From: Amphiura filiformis
Lineage: Eukaryota > Echinodermata > Ophiuroidea > Amphilepidida > Amphiuridae
Assembly (NCBI RefSeq): GCF_039555335.1
Contig: NC_092646.1
Location: 23,872,893 to 23,936,892, forward strand
Length of the DNA stretch: 64,000 bases
Reading direction: 5' to 3'
The position numbers and the translations under genes were made by a program. The notes beneath the pieces were generated by a model that saw only the letters and a program-made list of their open reading frames with translations, was not told the DNA's origin and made no database searches. How positions within the stretch are numbered: the first letter of the stretch is position 1; each line of letters starts with the position of its first letter. Of the stretch, positions 32,493 to 44,520 are shown piece after piece.

Positions 32493-33255
32493 TCCTGTAT
32501 AAAGGCTCCGTCAGTTTCGATCCAAATGTCGCCAAATTCATACGGGACATTGAACCATATACCGGGACGGTTATGCGAACATTTGGTTGGAAACGGTCAA
32601 GAATTGGCTGCAAAAACAGTAAAAATATGGGTAAAAACGGGGTTTTTGTTATGAAAATCGTTACCAGCATACGCGTCACTGCAGCTGGCCGGCAGCGCGT
32701 CGGCGCCGCGTGCGTAATGCGCATTACGCCAATGCGCGCGTAAACGGCGCAGAGCCACACTTGCGAGCCAGAGACCAGTGGACATGATAAGACGGAAAGA
32801 AGGAAAAATAAAGGACAAAAAGGTACATGGACGGGTCACGGGATACCGGGTGAACACGCTATGAGAGGATATAATATAAATACGGGAAAAAGATGTGTGT
32901 TGTATAAACAACATGAAGCAAAGAAAAATAAAATTAAAATGAGGACAAAAAGGTACGAGTTAAAGTAACTAAAATGAAACGGGCACGAAACAAAGTAGGA
33001 CAGAAACTAATTATCAGGAAATGTAAGAAAAAAAAGAAGCTAAAATAATGAGAACAGAATTAAGTAAAAAATATGATGGAAACGGGAAATCACAAGCAGC
33101 AAACTAAAAAACGAAAATGTAAGAAGAGACAGATTTATATAAATAAAATGTACATTTTCAATGATTCTACCTGTTCAGTAATTCTTCCTGTTATAGTGAA
33201 CGCTCCCATTTACTCATCTAGCGGGGACCCGCGCGAAGCGCGGGTATCCCGCTAG
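32493..33255 (+). mobile_element. Probable non-autonomous Helitron with strong 3' hairpin
   Basis: The 3' end at 33218-33255 is a nearly perfect hairpin, CTAGCGGG...CCCGCTAG, with inner stem CCCGCGC / GCGCGGG, ending CTAG before T. This is a typical Helitron-style terminus. The proposed 5' end is TC at 32493 preceded by A, just after a GTATCTAT microsatellite (32445-32492). The 5' assignment is tentative; the 3' hairpin is clear. There is a GC-rich patch at 32690-32760. Confidence 0.55.
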
Positions 33256-33399
33256 TCTAGATAACATGCAAGTTCACATTACCATCTAGCATGTATTTTT
33301 TGTCCTGAGAATAACCGATGTTATGCCCAATTGCCCAAGTACACCTCACATCACGGTATGCGATGGAATTTGAACCAGATTGTTAAGACCTTCTGACTA

Positions 33400-34480
33400 T
33401 TTACAGGAAACACAGAGATCCGTTTGACGGTGGAGGTGTTGCCATTGCAATAAAAAAACCAATCTTGCCCGACTACCATAGCTATGAGACTCGGAGACCA
33501 AAATTGTGTGGGCGCAAAGTCTGTTAACATCAAGTAAAACATTCCTGATGGGTGTTATTACCGCACCACCCCCTCACCCACCGATAGTCGAGTTGGTGTA
33601 CGGAAAGACTTGGATGCCTCGCTTGAGAAGATCACTCAGGATAGGAGTATACCACATAATAGTCCTGACTGGGGTGATGGTATACAAACAGCAGATTCAG
33701 GCGAATTGTATTTTGTGGATAAAGGCAATAAGCACTTTTTGACCCAGCAGTTTTAGGGCATATAACTAAAACAAGAGCTAATATTTTGGATCTACTGTTT
33801 AGTAGCAGTTTTCAGAATGCCGTGATTAAGCCCGGTGATTAAGACTATATGATTAGCTACCATGACACCGTTAGGTGTACAGTCAAAACAACTCCAAAGC
33901 AAATGCCCAAACCAAGTATAAGATTTACTGCTACGGCAAGGCTAACGTCGATCATGTCGATGGCGTGCGTTCTGAAGCTTTCTGACAAATTAAAGGAAGG
34001 ACTTAATAACACGATGGAGTTAAATTTATTGCTCTTATTTAAATTGAAAGCTTTCGTCAAGCCGTGACAACCTACTCGTCTCATCAGAGCCGAATATCGT
34101 ATTAATAAGAAAACTAAGCAGACGGCGCGCGGGGAAAGCCATCTCCAAGGAAAGTTTAGAGTTGCAAAAGCTCGAGTAGGCCTAGTGAAACAGGAGCTTA
34201 AACTGGGACTTAGCGATTTGTTCCGCATGAAAGGCTGAAAGCTCAACTGCACCATGGAATACGTCGGTAATTACTGAACTGGATCATCAGCTTCCTCACA
34301 AAAAGGAAGCGAAGAGTTGCAACTGTGCCAATGAGTGGGATGACTCCGGTGTTCTGCAAGGCTCCTCATTGTTTTTGGTGTATATTAATGACATTATGGA
34401 CAGTCGGCAGTCAGAGATGTCTTTTTGCAGACGACTGCATTTTATACAACATTGTTAAAATAATCGCATGGAGTATATAT
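33400..34480 (+). pseudogene. Decayed non-LTR retrotransposon (endonuclease to RT)
   Basis: Broken frames in order give RDPFDGGGVAIAIKKPILPD (endonuclease, about 33414), YRPP-like then DLDASLEKIT (about 33570-33640), ISYHDTVRC (the SDHD motif degraded, 33851), and GVLQGS..LFLVYINDI (RT, 34345-34395) followed after a frameshift by LFADDCILYN (34420-34450). The order matches CR1/L2/jockey-type ORF2, with most of the RT fingers deleted. Many stops and frameshifts make it inactive. Confidence 0.75.
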
Positions 34481-34498
34481 AATCTGCCGCTTGCGTAA

Positions 34499-34711
34499 AG
34501 GTCCGTTCATACTACCACCGCATTTGCGATGCGTTGCTTTGCGATGCGGTGCGTTGTCGCACCGCATCTACTGCATTGCGATATCGCAATAAAGTTAAAT
34601 ACATTTTAACCTGGAAATGCGACGAGTTGCGTTGAGTTGCGGCAAAAGTAATCGATATATCGGCATCGCAAAGCAACGCATCGCAAATGCGGTGGTAGTA
34701 TGAACGGACCT
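34499..34711. mobile_element. 213-bp MITE with about 50-bp TIRs and TAA duplication
   Basis: AGGTCCGTTCATACTACCAC starts the left arm and its complement ends the right arm. The match extends through GCATTTGCGATGCGTTGCTT. Flanks are TAA at 34496-34498 and 34712-34714. The element is almost one long fold-back. The 3-bp TAA duplication suggests PIF/Harbinger. Confidence 0.85.
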
Positions 34712-34857
34712 TAACACTTCATCATGCCGCTTGTACTTTTCTGCAACCATGGCAACTGAGCTGCACGCCGCTGAGCGGCAGCAGCGGAACCGCCAAAAAT
34801 CGTTTCCTGTTCTCACACGTCAGAGCAGCACCGCTCCCCGGCGAGTTGACTTGAATA

Positions 34858-35326
34858 GACCTTTTTCTCAGACGTCACCAATCAATCGATATTGGGGTCC
34901 AGCATTCGAGTCATCAGCACCCAAACGCAAATACCGCGCCGGCGCGCGCGATCAACTTTGCGCCACGCTAGGCGTCCTGCGCGGGATTGCCAGCTCGCAG
35001 TACGCGTTTAGTTCGCCACGGTGTAAAAAGTAAACAAAATTGTGAAACAAAACAAAGATTGAATTTTAAATAGCATCGCGGTTTTTCCGTATCTTTTGTA
35101 TTTTATGGCATCAAAACAAACTAGAACAAAGGTAACTTGTATACAGTTCCCGTTTAAACATTAATTTATGGAAGCTAAAGTGAAATATGACAAAACAGAT
35201 GAGAAAATGCGCAGTATTTGGTGTTTTTACACCGTGACATGTGAGAAACGCACGTGTTGTTTGTTTACATCTCAGACCCCAATATCGATTAGGTGACGTC
35301 ATCGGGGACGTCATCAGAAAAAGGTC
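34858..35326. mobile_element. 469-bp TIR element (GACCTTTTTCT ends), intact copy
   Basis: GACCTTTTTCTCAGACGTCA at the left and TGACGTC...AGAAAAAGGTC at the right, with ATCGATATTGGGGTC / GACCCCAATATCGAT further in. TA flanks both sides (34856-34857, 35327-35328). Its interior reads GGTAACTTGTATACAGTTCC at about 35133, the empty site of the element inserted in the second copy (41206-41912). Confidence 0.85.
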
Positions 35327-35329
35327 TAT

Positions 35330-35965
35330 AGCGATCTGCCACGCAGGAAGCAGAATCTTGGTTAGAAATCAAGTTACCTAACTCAGCTGTACATGCACAC
35401 AACATATACGATGTACGTACGCGTGAAGAGTACATGCACGGACGTCGCGTACTGCCACATTGCCTACATTTCGCGGGGAATTTGATTAATTTGATGCTGT
35501 ACTACATGGGAGCTCATGGGCTTTCACTATACAGCAGAATAAAAAATATACACATTTAAATTAATGATCTAGACCCTCTAGATAATGCCAATCGATTTTT
35601 AGGTTGCTTCGACCAACAATAGTCAAGATTGACGATAAAATATTAAATGTATTTAGCCTAATTATTTATTATTTTAGTGAAGGTATCAACTAAACGATGA
35701 GTAGATTTAACTAACAAAATCCCGGGACCCTCCTAAAGGTTAGGGGGCCTTTTTACCACAAAGAATATCCTTGAATATACTGAAAAATAAAAATTTTAAA
35801 AAAAATCCCTACCTATAGGCCTACCTACCCTAATTCTTTTTTCTCTTTTTTTTATGTTACGCCAATCAAACAATTTTTTAGGCCTGAACACATTTCCTGA
35901 AAATTCGTGAAAAATAAGAGGTTGCCAAATTTTATTCACCCCTTTTATATAGCTGAATGGTATAG
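35330..35965. other. No gene seen
   Basis: AT-rich spacer with ACATGCAC/GTACGTAC patches near 35390-35450. Antisense frames near 35796-36213 are translations of the adjacent CCCCCC-rich MITE and flank. Confidence 0.4.
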
Positions 35966-36251
35966 GGGACCGTTCACAAACACTTGTAAGGGGGGGCCTA
36001 ATGCAAAAAGGGGGCCCTGAAAATGTTGACCCTCCTAAGGGGGGGCCCTGAAAAAAAATGGCCACAAATTTTTCTGGGAAAATTGAGTTTAGGCCTATAT
36101 GCTTTTCTATGGGGTTGACCGATAATTTTCATGTCAAAAAGGGGGGGCCCTGAAATTTTCGAGGTCTGTAAAGGGGGGGGGCGAAAAATTGTCGCGATAA
36201 AATTTTTTTGCATCAGGCCCCCCCCCCTTACAAGTGTTTGTGAACGGTCCC
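35966..36251. mobile_element. MITE (GGGACCGTTCACAAACACTTG TIR), copy 1, TAG duplication
   Basis: GGGACCGTTCACAAACACTT begins the left arm and the complement ends the right arm, flanked by TAG at 35963-35965 and 36252-36254. The interior has GGGGGGGCCCTGAAA and complementary words. 286 bp. Confidence 0.88.
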
Positions 36252-36678
36252 TAGGCCCTCATCAAAATTATAAATAATAATGAATAAATAGAAACAATAT
36301 TTTTGAACAATGAACTTGTTGTATAGGCCTACTGGAAAGTTTTAGGTGTCAATTATATTAAGTTCCAGTTCCAAAAGAGCTCGAGATGCCATCGTGTAAG
36401 GTTTTTGTTTGTTTGTTTTATTATTATTATTATTATAATTTTTTTGGTCTGTACCCATCACTTTGACAAAATACAATTAAATAATCGAGTCATTTTGAAA
36501 ATATTTTTATTAACATGTCAAACTCGTAGCAGCCATGATAGGCCTACACATAATTATGCATTATCATAAATGTATGTACACATTCAGTAATACAAAGTCG
36601 GAGCATGAAGGTCATGGTAGAACTATTCCCACACAGTGATATTTTGTACAAGAATTATTGATTTAATTTTGCCTTATA

Positions 36679-36830
36679 CAGGCATGAGAATGATGGTTTT
36701 TTTTTAAACTGCCTGAAAAAGGGCGTAAATTCGGCCTAGGCCCAAAACAGGCTGACAAAAATAAGAATGCGTAAATTTGGACAACAAAACTGCCTGAATT
36801 CAGGCTAAAGCCTGAAAATTCTCACGCCTG
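36679..36830. mobile_element. 152-bp MITE (CAGGCRTGAGAAT TIR), CTTATA duplication
   Basis: CAGGCATGAGAAT at the left and ATTCTCACGCCTG at the right, flanked by CTTATA at 36673-36678 and 36831-36836. Interior words GCCTGAA/TTCAGGC are inverted. A 6-bp duplication is unusual among the elements here. Confidence 0.75.
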
Positions 36831-37148
36831 CTTATAAGGATAATGAAATGAAATGATTTAGTTTCCCCTCACATTTTTTCAGTGAAATATGAGCTAGGTC
36901 ATGATTTCATTATTCTGGAAAATTTCATTGTCAAAACTTTCATTTATATGGTTATTACCCATATTGTTGATGAAAGACCATCTCAAAACAGGTATTAATG
37001 CTTAGATTATTATCATTACAGACATTTTGCAACAGATTGAGAAAAGATTTGAATTTGTTTTTATTAAAATGAAAAGAAATTTGCAATTTTGTAATAGCTT
37101 GTAATCACTAGAAACCTGGTGAAGTAATCCTTAAACTTCCATTATTTA

Positions 37149-37390
37149 GGGACCGTTCACAAACACTTGTAAGGGGGGCCTGATGCAAAAAAATTTCATC
37201 GCAAATTTTTTCTATACATTTCAGGGCCCCCCCCCTTTTTGACATGAAAATTATGGGTCAACCCCATAGACAAGCATATAAACTTGTGTGGTCATTTTTT
37301 CAGGGCCCCCTTAGGAGGGTCACAAATTTTCAGGCCCCCTTTTTTTTTTTTTTTTTCAGGAGCCCCTAACAAGTGTTTGCGAATGGTCCC
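37149..37390. mobile_element. MITE (GGGACCGTTCACAAACACTTG TIR), copy 2, TTA duplication
   Basis: Same ends as 35966-36251, flanked by TTA at 37146-37148 and 37391-37393. The interior is partly in the opposite orientation to copy 1 and 44 bp shorter. Confidence 0.88.
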
Positions 37391-37393
37391 TTA

Positions 37394-40300
37394 CTACATC
37401 CTCTACCCCTACAACTAGGAAAACTGCTGATTATGATCAGCATGGGATGTCAGACATTTTGAGAGTTTCAATTTTGATTATTTCCATCTCAATTTTCAGA
37501 TAATTGACTTTTTTATGAAAATAATGAAAGTTTTGGTCAAATTAATATGTCACTTATTGCGCTTCAAACGGTTCAAAAGTTGTAAAACCAATTTTAAAGA
37601 TGGCAAACAGCTGCCATCTTGGATTTGGGGGTCAAAATGGCCACGGATTCCCACAACAATCCCAAAAATAAATTTCTTACCCTAAATGAAGCAAATTTCA
37701 AATGTTTACACATCTTTTTGTAGGCGAAATGGTCCAAATGGTAGAGAATACCATATTTTGGGTACTAATTAGCACAATTTATGCTAATTAGGGGGTTTTC
37801 TTTGTCTCTTTGGATGAATTTTTTCCTCTTGCCCCAAAGAACATCCATACCAAGTGGGACCTTTGTCCAAAAAAAATGCAGTGGGCACCCTATTTTCACC
37901 CCTTAGCAAGTCTACTAGGAGGCCTTTTTTATTTTGTTGTTCTGAGAGGTAGGCCCCTCTATGATCACAAAACCTTACAAAAGTGTTTCTTATTTATTAT
38001 CAAGGCTAGAAAGCATCTTAACTCCCTAGACATATTTTTTTGAAAAGTTATATTATAAGGGGGTACTACACCCATTGATTTTTTTTTTTTTTTTTTGCAT
38101 TTTGTGAAGAAATTACAACAACAAAAATTGGACAAAGTGGTATGCAAAATGAAGGGGCAAATCTTCTCGTTTTATTGGTGGCATCGGTATCAACGTAGCT
38201 TACATGCTATTAAAAGTAGAAGCCAAAAGGTGGTACATCACTGATGATTTAAATTCACTTCATTTTGGAAAGCTTACTATCAACAGATTTCGTTAAAATT
38301 TTGGATATGTGTTGCTGTTAGGGAAATAAAGTTGATAGATAAAATGGGAATAAGTGGTTCCTGATTTCTTTTATGACTTCATGAACTTGGTGCTCCACAA
38401 CTATCAAAAAAGGAACTGGTTAAAATGCTTCTATTTTCAATGTTGAGCTATATTTTGTACTTTTAACTTGCGACATTATTTCACAGAAACTTAATTAAGC
38501 CATAGGTAACAGGTTACCACAACCATACTACAGCAATGTTGAAAAAAATTGTATTTCTTGTCACCTATACCACCATATTGGGTATTTTCCGTAAGCTTAA
38601 CTTTTGTGATTTTGGTAACTATTTTATATTTATTTGTGAAATCCATCTCAACTAGGCATTCTAAATTGTACTCACCATTTACATCCTAAGGTATATTAGT
38701 ATATCCACCTTGCACTTCTCGATATATATCCAGTTAAAGACAGAATATCAAAATTATGCCTCATTATGATATCACAGACTCTCACATGTGTATTCAAAAT
38801 TGATGCTTAAATTTGACCTGAACCAATTGACCTATAACCTGACATACAGTGACCTGGTAGCCTTTTGTTCTCCTAACAACACAATATAGTATTAAATTGA
38901 CTAATGACTATGCATCCATTGTGTAAGTGTTTATTTTATTTATTCAGTGTTAATATTAACCGTTATTTTGCATGCACCACTGGATTTTCTATAGAGAGTA
39001 TAACAAAGGATTTAATGTATTCTATTCATGTACCCTACTTGAACATTTTGAATGGAATAAATTATGGTTTGTTATGAAACATACATCTGAGTTACTAGGA
39101 TACAGTAAACAAAAAATATATAGGGCTAAAATGATTTACTAAAATGGGTTTAAAAGCACTTTGTATGTATATATATTTTATAAGTTCAGGACATGAGGTG
39201 ATGAATATATTTATGTACTTTATAAATTTGCAAGAAAAAAAAGAAGAGGGGTACTGATGAAAATCAGGGTATTATTCCCCTTAAAAACTGAATTTAAAAA
39301 TATATATATACCGGTATATATAATTGAAGAAACATCAAAAAAGAAGCAGGAGACGTAAAACATATGTTTATTTATTTTATTTTTATGGCCTTGGTTATAC
39401 TGCATATATACATTATAGGCATAAATATAATTGTGCTGTTTTATTATTGCAAAAATATTAAGGTAAAAATAGACATTTTCACGCTACATTTATTTTCATG
39501 CTTTTTGCGTTCCAAGCTGCTCTCCCAAAAAATAACTAACGTGTGAATATATTCCTTTGTGTATAGGTCAATGTATGGAAGCTGAGAAACGTGAATTTTA
39601 AAACAATTAGAGAAATAGTTCAAAATTTGTGAAGTGTGTTTTAAAGGCACAAAAATTTCCACTTTTACAGTAATAAATTTATCATAATCAAGGTGAATTT
39701 TGGCCTTATAACTGTCTCTGACAGTCTCTCATAACAATGTATTGCCATATAATAAATTCAGTGATTCGGCACACCCTCTAACATGTGCACAGGGCATGTG
39801 CCCCATTGCCCACTTAGCTACGTCTCAACTGAATTACGATATCCTGCATTTTGGGTACAGGTTTATTTTATTGGACCAAGCAATATAACTCACAAATACC
39901 TTGTATTGTCTCACATGCAAATCATCCATCTGTTATAAGTGAACGCATCAACATCTCAGTACAAGTGCATTATTTTTTACTATTTCTCGAGCAACAAGTG
40001 ATACGCATTTATTAACCTATTTCATACACAAGAAAAAAATCCCTTGATTTTTTCATTTTTATAACAAAATTGTCACTAAAAATCTGTAAAATGCAGGCCA
40101 ATATAAATGCAACAACCCGCAAGTAAAATGAACGCATCCGAAAGCACTGCGCGTACTACGCGCCCGTGCAATTGTACAACATTTATGCATGGCTAGTAAT
40201 TTACTAACGGAGGCTCTGATTGGTTCTCACTATCTATGAGTATACATGTATCCAACTTCAGTGAAATTTAACAAAGTAATGCACACATACTGTGCTGCGT

Positions 40301-40800
40301 CAGACACATCAACATCTCACAACATGCATGTGCAGTATTTAAATTGAAGACCTCAGAACCAAAAGTGAGTTAACTTGCATTAAGTGCATTTTAATATAAA
40401 TGGCAAGAAGGTTGTTATATCCATGTAGTTTCAATGCAAGGAGATGGTTTTGTCCATGTTGTTTATATGCTCTTCAACATTATTTCAATTTGAAATTTGC
40501 ACAAAGGGTGTAGATAGCCCCTTGTAGCAGATATTGACACTAACAAATTTTCATGATTTTGTGACATAACCCCTTCTTACTCCTGAGTACTAAAGAGTTA
40601 TTAACCTATTGAGTTTATTTGTTCCACTAGCTGCCCATGCCCCTGTAACAGCTTATAAGAGTCCACCCAGTGCCTTTACAAAAACAAACTGTGATATTAT
40701 TAATTCTGCCCAAGTAAATTTTGATCATGATCTGAAACATATGACACACACTGATGAGTGATGATGACGAATATTTTGAGCTATTTTTACGTATGCATTT
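37394..40800. other. About 3.4 kb without recognisable genes
   Basis: AT-rich. The sequence GGGGGTACTACACCC then a T-run at 38060-38096 resembles a transposon terminus but no partner was found. TATATA microsatellite at 39298-39325. The open frames have no recognisable domain. Confidence 0.4.
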
Positions 40801-41195
40801 AGGGGGCTATCATTTTCTTCGAAAGGGGTGTCCCAAATATACAGGGGTCATAAATTTTTTGAAAGAGGGTGATAAAATTTTTGTTGACCAAAATGTAGGG
40901 AGTCACAAGATGACCACAGATAGTGTGTTTATTTTATTCAAAAAGACTGATTTCAATACAATTTTAGCACATATGCAAAGTACAATAAAAGAACAAGAAA
41001 GCTATAGTACAATTACTGAAAACATAGTGGAGGACTGAGAAATAAGCCAGGGGCCTGTCAGGTCCCAGACTCCAGGTGTATCGGTGGTAGTGGGGTTATA
41101 AATTTTTGTTGCCAACAAAGGGGGGGTTGCAATTTTATTGATGCCAACTTTTTGTAAATTTGGGACCCCCCTTCCAAAGAAAATGATAGCCCCCT
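40801..41195. mobile_element. 395-bp TIR element (AGGGGGCTATCATTTTC ends)
   Basis: AGGGGGCTATCATTTTCTTC at the left is mirrored by GAAAATGATAGCCCCCT at the right (41179-41195). Inner arms share GGGGGTCCCAAAT-like words. The target duplication is unclear (TTTA left, ATAA right). The 94-codon frame at 40754-41038 runs across the left end and is judged non-coding. Confidence 0.75.
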
Positions 41196-41205
41196 ATAAA
41201 CAATA

Positions 41206-41912
41206 GACCTTTTTCTCAGACGTCACCAATCAATCGATATTAGGGTCCAGCATTCGAGTCATCGGCACCCAAGCGCAAAATACCAGCGCTGGCCTGCTGA
41301 TCAACTTTTTTATGCCACGCTAGGCGTCCTCGCGCGAATTGCCAGCTCATGATGCACGCGTTTAGTTCGTCACGGTGTAAAAAGTAAACAAAATTGTGAA
41401 ACAAAACAAAGATTGAATTTTAAATAGCATCGCGATTTTTCCGTATCTTTTGTATTTTATGGCATCAAAACAAACTGGAACAAAGGTAACTAGTATAGAC
41501 CACTTGACATCACTGTTTATCAACAAAGGAGAGGGACTCGTCTGTCGATATGCTTGAACGAGTCGCTACACTGTTCAATGGCTTTCTTGTACTATATTAA
41601 ATGTGGCGGTCGATTTAAAATGCATGTGCCCTTAGCAAACTACGATGCGTACGCATACTGCAGGGCAAAGAACAATGGACACTGCCATAATGCGCGCGCA
41701 TACTGCCGGGCAATGACATCACAGGCCAAGTGGTCTATACAGTTCCCGTTTAAACAAATATTTTATGGAATTTAAAGTGAAATATGACAATACAGAGGAG
41801 AAAATACGCAGTATTTGGTGTTTTTACACCGTGGACACGTGAGAAACGCATGTGTTGTTTGTTTACATCTCAGACCCCAATATCGATTAGGCGACGTCAT
41901 CAGAAAAAGGTC
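41206..41912. mobile_element. Second copy of the GACCTTTTTCT TIR element, with a nested insertion
   Basis: Same ends and interior as 34858-35326. After removing the nested 238-bp element and one 4-bp target copy it is about 465 bp, against 469 for the intact copy. The left TA flank is present (41204-41205). On the right, GGTC is followed by TTTATA, beyond which a retrotransposon tail begins. Confidence 0.85.
41498..41735. mobile_element. 238-bp TIR element (GACCACTTG ends), TATA duplication, empty site in window
   Basis: The ends GACCACTTG and CAAGTGGTC are flanked by TATA at 41494-41497 and 41736-41739. The intact host-element copy at about 35133 reads CTTGTATACAGTTCC, a single TATA, so the insertion and its 4-bp duplication are shown directly. 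There is no coding capacity. Confidence 0.9.
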
Positions 41913-41914
41913 TT

Positions 41915-42676
41915 TATAAAAAAGACATACACACCCACATACACACCTAAATACATACATACAATGTACATATACAATTTATACTGCGCATAATCTAATG
42001 AAAGGTCGAAGTGCCTTTACAAACTACAGCTGAGGCTGGAATAGAAACAAACAGAAATACATAATGAATAATTACATATTACATTTACATAAAAAGGTGT
42101 ATTTTTAACAGCTTCTTGAAAACAATAAGAGAAACAGCTTCTCTGATGGAGAGAGGGAGCATGTTCCACAGCCGAGGTCCAATAACAGAAAAGGCCCGGT
42201 CTCCTGTTGAACAATGAGTTTTGGGAATATTGAGCCTAGTATGATCAACCGATGAATGAAGGTAATGATGAGAAATGCTTATCTCAAAGGAAAGGTATGT
42301 TGGTAGAGAGCCATTTAAATATTGGTACCTATAAATCAACACGTTGACGGACAGGTAGCCAATGAAGCCTCACCAGGTAAGGAGATATGTGCTCATGTCT
42401 CTTAACTCCGCAAATCAGGCGCACAGCTTTATTCTGAATACGCTGCAGTTTGTCAAATTGTGCATTGGTGATGCCTGCATGCAATGATTTTCTGTAGTCA
42501 AGGCCGAACAGAACAAGAGCATCCAAGACATCCAAATTCAAACTATTTTTTGAAATAATTTCATACTCTCCATTACTCAAATACAATTTCCTCTCTTGTC
42601 TTTTGACTCTACCCTGCACAAACATTGATGTTTTTAAATACACAGAGATCAAAAACACATGATTTTGTACAATCAA
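41915..42676 (-). pseudogene. 3' end of a CR1/L2-like non-LTR retrotransposon
   Basis: Two overlapping minus frames carry the post-RT domain. 42329-42676 has LVLFGLDYRKSLHAGI then LQRIQNKAVRLICGVKRHEH and LVRLHWLPVRQRVDL. 42085-42342 continues with LIYRYQYLNGSLPTYL, STGDRAFSVIGPRLWNMLPL and FKKLLKIHLF. One frameshift near 42335 separates them. Downstream (41915-42080) is a 3' UTR with a GCGCAGTATAAATTG-type terminus. The RT core is missing, so it is a 5'-truncated copy. Confidence 0.85.
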
Positions 42677-42679
42677 ATG

Positions 42680-43967
42680 GTATTATTTTTTGTTGAGTTA
42701 TGAGGATGAGTCATCAACGAGTTGAATTTTTCTGTTGTCGATGGTATATATTCTTCAGCAAATACATTTCAGTTTTCCTCATGTGATTATGTCTTGATGA
42801 ACCTGCATGTAAATAAAAAAGGAAAAGAAGGGGACATAAATCACACTTGATTTGTTATTAAAATACCACATATTTTAGACATGTCCACCCCATGAAAAAA
42901 TGAACACGTTTCTCACCAACACCACACTTGGCATATAATATGTTACTTTTGCGACCTTGAGCAATTTGTAGCTAAACTGGTCAACAGCACATTCTTTTCT
43001 CAGCAAATGAATCAGTTATGACTTTGGTATTGCTTATGTTTACTATCCGGCTAAATGTTGAATCAACAGTAGCGAACAAAACTGGATATTTGCTTTTCGT
43101 TTTGACTTCAGTGTCTCTTGAGAATGGCAACAATGTTCAACAGCACAGGTTACCAATTCTAACCCCGTAAAGGCAAGACAAAATGCAACTATCTAATTTT
43201 GTTACTACTGCTGATTAAATATTTAGCTTGTTAGTGACCCTATGCAATAAAAAAAAAAAAAAAAAAGTCAAAGGCGATTTAGTTGTTGAAATATTGCCCT
43301 TTAAAAAGAGCATTTTTTACACCCCTAACATGTATAATATGTTATTGTATGATTTTGTCAATCATGTTATATGCCATTTTGAGAGTCAAACTATAAAAAT
43401 TCTACCCTTTCTTTTAATTTCATAATATAATCTTTCAGGTGCAAAAAAATATACTTCTCTCTCTTGTGCACCTCATGTACTGGGCCTTGGAAGTTTGTAA
43501 AATTTAGGAAATGTTTGTGGCCGGAGCAAATACAGGAATCTGGCATTATGCATTGGGGCTACATATGTTTGGTTTTTGACTGAATCATTGACATTGGCAG
43601 ATTATAAAGACCATTCAAATAAAAGATATTTTTACCCCTTGAATTTTTACACTAAATTGGTCATTATTCATGTAGTGCTATACTTTCGTAGATAAGAATT
43701 ATTTTCTATTTTGTCCATCATAGAAGCATATCAAAAAAAATAAAAAATCTATCATAACCTCATGAATTATATGTGAGTGAGTTTCGTGAATTAACAAAGA
43801 ATACACTACACCTTGTTAATTATCCTTGTTAATTAATCCCTGTTACACAGGCTTAATTGCTAACACTCACTTCTCTGATCCAATGGATTTCTAATAAACT
43901 GTTTCTGGTAATCAGTGGTGCATTGCTGTTGGTTGATTGGTTGAAGATCCTCTACTTCATTTGGATG
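42680..43967. other. No gene seen
   Basis: AT-rich spacer with a 16-bp A-run near 43247-43265. Open frames are short and show no recognisable domain. Confidence 0.4.
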
Positions 43968-44520
43968 TTAAATAATGAAGAAGGAGGTGGCCTATATGCT
44001 TCACCCTGGCAGGGCGTAAGACAATGCGAAACACAAATTAATATATGCTAGGATCGGAAATAAACGATGCAAGCCCGAGAAATTATAATTTAAATGGCGT
44101 AATTGGGGCTCGAGCAAACTGGCATATGAAAATATTGAGAGAGAAAAAATCAGGACTCAGCGGGGATTGAACCCCGGTCGCTGGATTACCGGTCCAGAGC
44201 TTTACCACTGTACAACCTGAGTTCACAGTCGGTACTTTTCGGGCAATCTCAACTTAAGTCCCCATTATAACTCTCTCATTGTGTCTCAAGCGGCCAATTA
44301 TATATTAAATAATGAAGAAGGAGGTGGCCTATATGCTTCACCCTGGCAGGGCGTAAGACAATGCGAAACACAAATTAATATATGCGAGGATCGGAAATAA
44401 ACGATGCAAGCCCGAGAAATTATAATTTAAATGGCGTGATTGGGGCTCGAGCAAACTGGCATATGAAAATATTGAGAGAGAAAAAATCAGGACTCAGCGG
44501 GGATTGAACCCCGGTCGCTA
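43968..44520. repeat. 340-bp tandem repeat with tRNA-like segment, second copy truncated
   Basis: AATAATGAAGAAGGAGGTGG starts copies at about 43970 and 44310, and the following 210 bp are nearly identical. Copy 1 continues through a tRNA-like segment (44150-44220). Copy 2 stops inside that segment at about 44519, where the 33-bp satellite begins. Confidence 0.85.
44150..44220 (-). tRNA. tRNA-like sequence (SINE-type or tRNA pseudogene)
   Basis: The minus strand gives a 71-nt cloverleaf-like unit: TCAGG...CCTGA acceptor ends (5 good pairs), a D-arm with GTGGTAAAGC (A-box-like), an anticodon arm CTGGA-CCGGTAA-TCCAG, and a T-arm CGGGGTTCAATCCCCG with B-box GGTTCAATCC. The anticodon loop has C instead of the universal T33, and two acceptor pairs are broken. 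It is therefore more likely a tRNA-derived repeat than a working tRNA. If read as a tRNA, the anticodon would be GGT. Confidence 0.55.

Noticed and set aside
32415..32914. Several overlapping frames around 32.4-32.9 kb
   Set aside because: They cover a GTATCTAT microsatellite and the probable Helitron body, and no frame has a domain.
40754..41038. 94-codon frame starting in unique DNA and ending inside a TIR element
   Set aside because: Most of it is the TIR arm and its flank. Composition is not protein-like, and there is no splice or domain support.
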